Assembly: GCA_900764725.1 (NCBI GenBank)
Contig: CAAFPB010000427.1
Span: forward strand, 1-10,251
Direction of reading: 5' to 3'
Length of the DNA: 10,251 nt
From: an uncultured Catenibacterium sp.
GTDB taxonomy: Bacteria > Bacillota_I > Bacilli_A > Erysipelotrichales > Coprobacillaceae
In this document: positions 6,339 through 10,251 of the stretch, in pieces
Numbering within the stretch: position 1 is the first letter of the stretch
Layout: each line of letters starts with the position of its first letter
Program-made: the position numbers and the translations under genes
Notes under the pieces: generated by a model
Seen by the model: only the letters and a program-made list of their open reading frames with translations
What the model was told of the DNA's origin: nothing
Database searches by the model: none

Positions 6339-9020
6339 ATGACCTATAGAGATAATATTGATAGACTTGCAAGACGTATTACAGACCGAATACCGGTGAA
6401 GTTCAAGAAGCTTAAGGAAGATGATCCTGAATATAAGTGTTTAAGTGAAATCTTGAATGATGAACAATGTAATTTATGTTTATTTTTTGAAGTACGCAGA
6501 CCTATGTCTTTTGAAGAAATCCTCAAAAGAACAGGTTGGGAAGAAGAACTTGTTGAACGTGTATTAAAAGAAGTATGTGATATTGGGATGATTGAGTATA
6601 ACTGGGAAAATGAAAATCATCATAAACAATATGTTATGCCTCAGTTTGTCCCTGGTTCTGCAGAATTCATGGTGATGAATAATGACTTAGTCAAAGAACA
6701 TCCAGTAGTCACTGAATTCTTTGAACAGATGACTCGATTACCACTAGAAAAAGTGACTCCAATGGTGCCTCCAGGAGGGGCAGGTATTGGAATGCATGTT
6801 ATTCCAGTAGAAAAGTCTATTGAAGCCAATCAGGAAGCAGTTTCTGTAGAAAAGATTTCTCATTGGCTCAATAAGTATGATAAGTATGCTTTATCTCCAT
6901 GTTCATGTCGTAGACAACAAAGAGTACGAGGTGAGGGTACAGGTGATATTGAAGCCGATGTATGTATTGCGGTGGGTGATATGGCCGATTATGTTGTAGA
7001 GACAAATAAAGGTGGTCATTATTGTACTTATGAAGACGTTATTGAAACATTAGAAAGATGTGAAAGAAAAGGTTATGTGCATCAGATTACAAATATTGAT
7101 GGTGAAGATAAGATATTTGCGATTTGTAACTGTGCAGCAGGTGTATGTAATGCCTTAAGAACAAGTCAGCTTTTTAATACACCAAATATGTCTGCAAGTG
7201 CATATCGTGCACATGTGGATGTCAGCAAGTGCGTAGCCTGTGGTAAGTGTGTAGAAATATGTCCAGTAGGGGCTGCAAAGCTTGGTCAGAAGCTTTGTAC
7301 AAAACAAGGACCTATTGAATATCCTCAAGTAGAATTACCAGATATGATTAAATGGGGACCAGATCATTGGAATCCTGATTTTAGAGATACCGCCAAAGTC
7401 AATTGTCATGAAACAGGAACTGCGCCTTGTAAAACAGCCTGTCCTGCTCATCTTCCTGTACAGGGTTATATTAAGATGGCAAGTGTTGGGCGTTACATGG
7501 ATGCTTTAAAGCTTATTAAAGACTTTAATCCATTCCCTGCAGTATGTGGTTCTATCTGTAATAGAAGATGTGAACAGGAATGTACACGTGGATTATTAGA
7601 TGCCCCTCTCGCAATTGATGAAATCAAGAAATTTATTGCGGAAAGAGAATTGAATGAAGAAGAACGCTATATCCCATTATGTGAAAATGAAGAAGGTGGA
7701 TTCTATTCTAATAAGATGGCTATTATTGGAGCAGGTCCTGCTGGTATGAGTGCTGCTTATTATTTAAGAATCAAGGGATATCCTGTCACTATCTTTGAGA
7801 AAGAAGAGAAACCAGGTGGTATGCTTCGTTATGGTATCCCATCATTTAGGTTAGAAAAAGATGTTATTGATGCAGAAATAGAAGTACTTAAGGCAATGGG
7901 CATTGAATTTAGATGTGGTGTAGAAATCGGAAAAGATATTACTATTGATGGATTACGAGAAGAAGGCTATGAAGCCATCTATCTTGCGATTGGTGCACAA
8001 GGTGGTAAGAAATTAAATATTCCTGGAATGGATGAAGAGTACGTTATGACAGGTGTTGATTTCTTAAGAGAAGTCAATAAAGAAGAAAGTAAAGAAATGC
8101 TTAGTGGTCATGTTGTTGTCATTGGTGGTGGTAATGTGGCTATGGATGTGGCAAGAAGTGCTTTAAGAAGTGGTGCATCGTCTGTTGACTTATTCTGTTT
8201 AGAATCAGAAAAAGAAATGCCTGCAAGCCCTGATGAAGTAGAAGAAGCAAAACATGAAGGTATTATTATGCATTGTGGATGGGGTCCTCAGGAAATCAAG
8301 GATCATACAATCACATTAAAGAAATGTGTCTCTTTAACAGATGAAACAGGTGCTTTCAATCCAACTTACGATGAAACACAGACAGAAAGCTATCCATGTG
8401 ATTATGTCTTATTATCTGTAGGACAGGATATTATTCCTGTAGAAGGATTAGACATTAATACAAATCCAAATGGTACAATTCAAGCGGATGCGACTACTTT
8501 ACAGACTTCTGTAGAAGATATCTTTACAGGAGGAGATGTCTATACAGGTCCTCGCTTTGCGATTGATGCGATTGCACAAGGTAAAGAAGCCGCTGAATCA
8601 ATGCATCGTTATGTCCATAAGGGTCATTCTCTCACTTTAGGTAGAGACTTACACCAGTTTACTCAGCTTGATAAAGATAATATATTAATTACATTAGACT
8701 TTGATCATTCAAAAAGACAGATTCCAGGTACAAAACAGGGTCTTGCGACAGAAACATTTAAAGACTTACGTTCTACCTTTACTCCTGAGCAGGTACAGAT
8801 AGAAGCTAAACGCTGTCTTGGATGTGGTACAAGTGTAGTAGATCCTAATAAATGTATTGGATGTGGTCTATGTACAACTAAATGTGAATTTGATGCCATC
8901 AAGCTTACAAGAGATATTCCAGAAGGAAGCAATATGGTAAGATCAGAAGATAAGATGAAGGTCATCCTTCCTTATGCTGCAAAAAGACAGATTAAGATCT
9001 TACGTAATAAGAAGAAATAA
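6339..9020 (+). CDS. Multi-[4Fe-4S] FAD/NAD(P)H oxidoreductase, GltD-like core, within the hyp operon
   Basis: An 893-residue cytoplasmic flavoprotein with no signal peptide or membrane helix. Residues 1-100 resemble a winged helix. Residues 180-275 form a cysteine-rich domain with PCSCR (C188, C190), C209, C229 and CNCAAGVC (C263, C265, C270). A ferredoxin motif follows (C298, C301, C304, C308-P). From 350 to 760 lies a full GltD/NfnB-type module: its own cysteine set (C356, C364, C368, C403, C407, C411, C415), FAD-binding GAGPAG at 464-469, NAD(P)H-binding GGGNVAMD at 596-603, and the closing FTGGDVYTGP. The C-terminus adds C826, C829, C839, C842, C845 and C849, a second ferredoxin-like unit. 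It should pass electrons between NAD(P)H and an unknown partner through several clusters. AAGGA at 6326-6330 supports the start. It sits between hypB and hypA, gaps 4 and 2 bases. Substrate and partner are unknown; glutamate synthase small subunit alone is unlikely given the extra domains. Confidence 0.88.
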   Translation: MTYRDNIDRLARRITDRIPVKFKKLKEDDPEYKCLSEILNDEQCNLCLFFEVRRPMSFEEILKRTGWEEELVERVLKEVCDIGMIEYNWENENHHKQYVMPQFVPGSAEFMVMNNDLVKEHPVVTEFFEQMTRLPLEKVTPMVPPGGAGIGMHVIPVEKSIEANQEAVSVEKISHWLNKYDKYALSPCSCRRQQRVRGEGTGDIEADVCIAVGDMADYVVETNKGGHYCTYEDVIETLERCERKGYVHQITNIDGEDKIFAICNCAAGVCNALRTSQLFNTPNMSASAYRAHVDVSKCVACGKCVEICPVGAAKLGQKLCTKQGPIEYPQVELPDMIKWGPDHWNPDFRDTAKVNCHETGTAPCKTACPAHLPVQGYIKMASVGRYMDALKLIKDFNPFPAVCGSICNRRCEQECTRGLLDAPLAIDEIKKFIAERELNEEERYIPLCENEEGGFYSNKMAIIGAGPAGMSAAYYLRIKGYPVTIFEKEEKPGGMLRYGIPSFRLEKDVIDAEIEVLKAMGIEFRCGVEIGKDITIDGLREEGYEAIYLAIGAQGGKKLNIPGMDEEYVMTGVDFLREVNKEESKEMLSGHVVVIGGGNVAMDVARSALRSGASSVDLFCLESEKEMPASPDEVEEAKHEGIIMHCGWGPQEIKDHTITLKKCVSLTDETGAFNPTYDETQTESYPCDYVLLSVGQDIIPVEGLDINTNPNGTIQADATTLQTSVEDIFTGGDVYTGPRFAIDAIAQGKEAAESMHRYVHKGHSLTLGRDLHQFTQLDKDNILITLDFDHSKRQIPGTKQGLATETFKDLRSTFTPEQVQIEAKRCLGCGTSVVDPNKCIGCGLCTTKCEFDAIKLTRDIPEGSNMVRSEDKMKVILPYAAKRQIKILRNKKK

Positions 9021-9022
9021 AG

Positions 9023-9367
9023 ATGCATGAATTAGGTATTGTCGTACATATTGTCAGAACATTAGAAGACGTTGCACAGGAAAATAACCTCACAGATATC
9101 CGCAGAGTCACATTACAAATAGGCAAGGTCAGTGGTATTGAACCAGACTATTTAGTAGACTGCTGGGAATATTATAAGAAGAAAGTCCCATTGCTTAAGT
9201 ATTCCACACTTGATTATGAATGGATAGAAGCTATCACAATCTGTCATAATTGTCAGAATACGTATTCTACAATCGATTATGGCAGGGAATGTCCTTATTG
9301 TCATAGTGGGAATACTGTCTTACTTCAAGGCAATGAATGTTTAATTAAAGAAATAGAAGGAGAATAA
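9023..9367 (+). CDS. hypA: Hydrogenase/urease nickel-incorporation protein HypA
   Basis: A 114-residue nickel chaperone, the normal HypA length. It begins MHE, whose amino terminus, His2 and Glu3 bind Ni2+ in the family. The GKVSGIEPDYL segment (34-44) matches the conserved HypA core (canonical LSGV.PE.L). The structural zinc site is C74-x2-C77 and C90-x2-C93. HypA works with HypB in loading nickel into NiFe-hydrogenase, and in some bacteria also urease. The gene starts two bases after the oxidoreductase stop and has only a weak AAGAAG-like site, so translational coupling is likely. It is the last gene of the operon and is followed by two hairpins. No hypC-F, urease or hydrogenase is visible, so the nickel client is unknown. 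Confidence 0.95.
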   Translation: MHELGIVVHIVRTLEDVAQENNLTDIRRVTLQIGKVSGIEPDYLVDCWEYYKKKVPLLKYSTLDYEWIEAITICHNCQNTYSTIDYGRECPYCHSGNTVLLQGNECLIKEIEGE

Positions 9368-9378
9368 CTCCTTTATAC

Positions 9379-9406
9379 AAAAATCCTCTCCGTAACGGAG
9401 AGGATT
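9379..9406 (-). terminator. Hairpin after hypA, minus-strand-facing terminator
   Basis: A perfect 11-bp GC-rich stem AATCCTCTCCG (9382-9392) / CGGAGAGGATT (9396-9406) with a three-base loop. It has no T tract on the plus strand, but five A's at 9379-9383 give a T tract when read on the minus strand. It would stop transcription entering the hyp operon from the right, and might also stabilise the hyp mRNA 3' end. Confidence 0.65.
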
Positions 9407-9408
9407 AC

Positions 9409-9448
9409 AGACTGTTGACAAACTAGATGTTAACAGTCTTTTCTTTTA
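9409..9448 (+). terminator. Rho-independent terminator of the hypB-hypA operon
   Basis: A 12-bp stem with one G-T pair, AGACTGTTGACA (9409-9420) / TGTTAACAGTCT (9428-9439), a seven-base loop, then TTTTCTTTT. It is the plus-strand terminator for the three-gene operon and lies two bases after the opposite-facing hairpin. Confidence 0.85.
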
Positions 9449-9481
9449 AAATTGAAGAGTATGTGATAATATAGTTAATGT

Positions 9482-9586
9482 CGTAAGTGTCCACACTCCA
9501 ATTAAGCAAAATTTGTGGCCTTACGGCCTTTTCATTTCCTGTCAATTATCGCCTGAAAATGGTATAATTAAGGTGCTTAATTGGAG
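9482..9586 (+). promoter_or_regulatory. IS leader structure that can mask the transposase ribosome site
   Basis: CTCCAATTAAGCA (9496-9508) is perfectly complementary over 13 bases to TGCTTAATTGGAG (9574-9586), whose GGAG is part of the transposase Shine-Dalgarno (9583-9588). The left arm lies in the apical loop of another hairpin, CGTAAG (9482-9487) / CTTACG (9520-9525) plus CCAC (9491-9494) / GTGG (9515-9518). A small alternative hairpin GGCC-ttac-GGCC (9517-9528) followed by TTTT is also possible. Complementarity is seen directly; the function is inferred. Confidence 0.6.
9539..9568 (+). promoter_or_regulatory. Internal transposase promoter with extended -10
   Basis: A perfect TATAAT (9563-9568) is preceded by TG at 9560-9561, making an extended -10. 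A four-of-six -35 box, CTGTCA (9539-9544), lies 18 bases upstream. Transcription would start near 9575, inside the right arm of the leader inverted repeat, so this transcript would not contain the anti-Shine-Dalgarno arm. Confidence 0.65.
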
Positions 9587-9595
9587 GATATAAAT

Positions 9596-10251
9596 ATGGC
9601 AATGACTAATCGTGCAAACATTAAACGTGATGGACTTATCATGAGTACTTTAGATGACCTAGTACCACAGGATCATTTGGTTAGAACACTGGAAGCTACG
9701 ATAGATTGGAAATTCATCTATCCGTTAGTGAAATCACTTTACAGTAATTTCGGCAGACGTTCTATTGATCCTGTGGTACTTTTTAAAATGATCTTTATCA
9801 ATTATACATTCGGCATCAACTCTATGAGAAAGACCTGTGAAGAGATCAAGGTCAATATAGCTTATAGATGGTTTTTAGGTATCAGCATTTATGAGGATGT
9901 TCCAAACTATTCTACATGGTCTAAGAACTATCAGAGAAGATACAAGGATAGTGAAGTCTTTGACCAGATTTTTAATCATATCATCAAGCACGGCATTGAT
10001 AATGGTTTTATTGATACCACTACTGTCTTTGGTGATGGCACACATAGAAAAGCTAATGCGAATTCTAGAAAGGCTACAGATAAGGAAGTAGAGATTGTGG
10101 CTAAGGCATATGAAAAAGAGTTACTTGAAGAAATCAACGAACAAAGAGCAGAAAATGGCAAGAAGCCATTTGAATCATTAGATAAGAAAGAATATGCATT
10201 TGATGAAGAAACTGGAGAAGAAATTGAATTAAAGAAAACAAAGCATATCAA
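9596..10251 (+). CDS. IS1182-like transposase, N-terminal 218 residues (runs off the window)
   Basis: An open frame from ATG 9596 to the window end without a stop. AT residues 14-100 it shows the DUF772-type N-terminal transposase domain (DDLVPQDHLVR, then SIDPVVLFKMIFINYTFGINSMRK at 56-79 in part, and YRWFLG at 90-95). DTTTVFGDGTHRKANAN at 140-156 holds D147, the likely first catalytic aspartate of the DDE triad; TH(x)KANAN is typical of IS1182 transposases. The second D and the E lie beyond the window. GGAGGA (9583-9588) is seven bases upstream of ATG. A lysine/glutamate-rich insert follows the first D (about 159-215), as in the family. No frameshift or internal stop is seen in the visible part. 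Whether the full element is intact cannot be judged. Confidence 0.9.
   Translation, partial: MAMTNRANIKRDGLIMSTLDDLVPQDHLVRTLEATIDWKFIYPLVKSLYSNFGRRSIDPVVLFKMIFINYTFGINSMRKTCEEIKVNIAYRWFLGISIYEDVPNYSTWSKNYQRRYKDSEVFDQIFNHIIKHGIDNGFIDTTTVFGDGTHRKANANSRKATDKEVEIVAKAYEKELLEEINEQRAENGKKPFESLDKKEYAFDEETGEEIELKKTKHI

Larger units (their letters stand above)
9480..10251 (+). mobile_element. IS1182-like insertion sequence, left part
   Basis: The transposase and its structured leader are present, but the element continues beyond the window, so the terminal inverted repeats and target duplication cannot be matched. The left edge is uncertain: it must lie between the hyp operon terminator (ending near 9448) and the internal promoter (9539). 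The start near 9480 is a guess from where the leader hairpin begins. Confidence 0.6.

Noticed and set aside
9415..9420. Perfect TTGACA -35 hexamer
   Set aside because: It lies inside the left stem of the hyp operon terminator and no -10-like sequence lies 16-18 bases downstream (that region is the stem end and T tract).
9891..10091. Plus-strand open frame of 66 codons
   Set aside because: It lies wholly within the transposase gene in another frame and has no family resemblance; the transposase frame is clearly the coding one.
1..10251. CRISPR array, tRNA, rRNA or phage defence cassette
   Set aside because: No spaced direct repeats, no cloverleaf-type sequences and no defence-type protein domains were seen on either strand.

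Overview
The window is low-GC (roughly mid-30s percent by eye) bacterial DNA with strong AGGAGG-type ribosome binding sites, short intergenic gaps and stem-loop/T-tract terminators. This fits a low-GC Firmicute. The mix of genes, AT-rich codons with frequent CAG for Gln, and the IS1182-type transposase would suit a gut Erysipelotrichia-like organism, but that placement is inference and no single marker here proves it.

Left part (1-2795): a sodium/calcium exchanger gene closed by its own terminator; a small regulator with an N-terminal membrane helix and a C-terminal XRE-type DNA-binding domain; and a PnuC-like vitamin-precursor transporter with an unusual N-terminal extracytoplasmic domain. 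Middle part (2813-5549): efp (elongation factor P) with a very good extended -10 promoter; a FabG-like short-chain dehydrogenase whose start codon lies directly behind the efp terminator without a visible Shine-Dalgarno; and, convergent to it, a PLP-dependent YnbB/aluminium-resistance-family protein. The last two genes share one 11-bp stem terminator.

Right part (5550-9448): a divergent intergenic region leads into a tight three-gene operon, hypB - an 893-residue multi-[4Fe-4S] flavoprotein oxidoreductase - hypA. Gaps between genes are 4 and 2 nt, so the three are very likely made together. HypA and HypB are nickel-insertion proteins, yet there is no hydrogenase, hypC, hypD, hypE, hypF or urease gene in the window. 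The oxidoreductase combines a possible winged helix, a cysteine-rich domain, a ferredoxin motif, a complete GltD-like NAD(P)H/FAD module and a C-terminal cysteine-rich ferredoxin module. This cassette is the most interesting part of the window. It ends with two back-to-back hairpins that appear to terminate transcription from opposite directions.

Far right (about 9450-10251): the left part of an IS1182-like insertion sequence, whose transposase runs off the window end. Its leader contains a 13-bp inverted repeat pairing with the transposase Shine-Dalgarno, and an internal extended -10 promoter whose transcript would lack the upstream arm. This arrangement would silence translation from read-through transcripts, as known for IS10 and IS50.

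No rRNA, tRNA, CRISPR array or recognisable riboswitch was found. No stretch above 300 bases lacks a gene; the longest gaps are 5493-5671 and 9368-9595, and both are described below.
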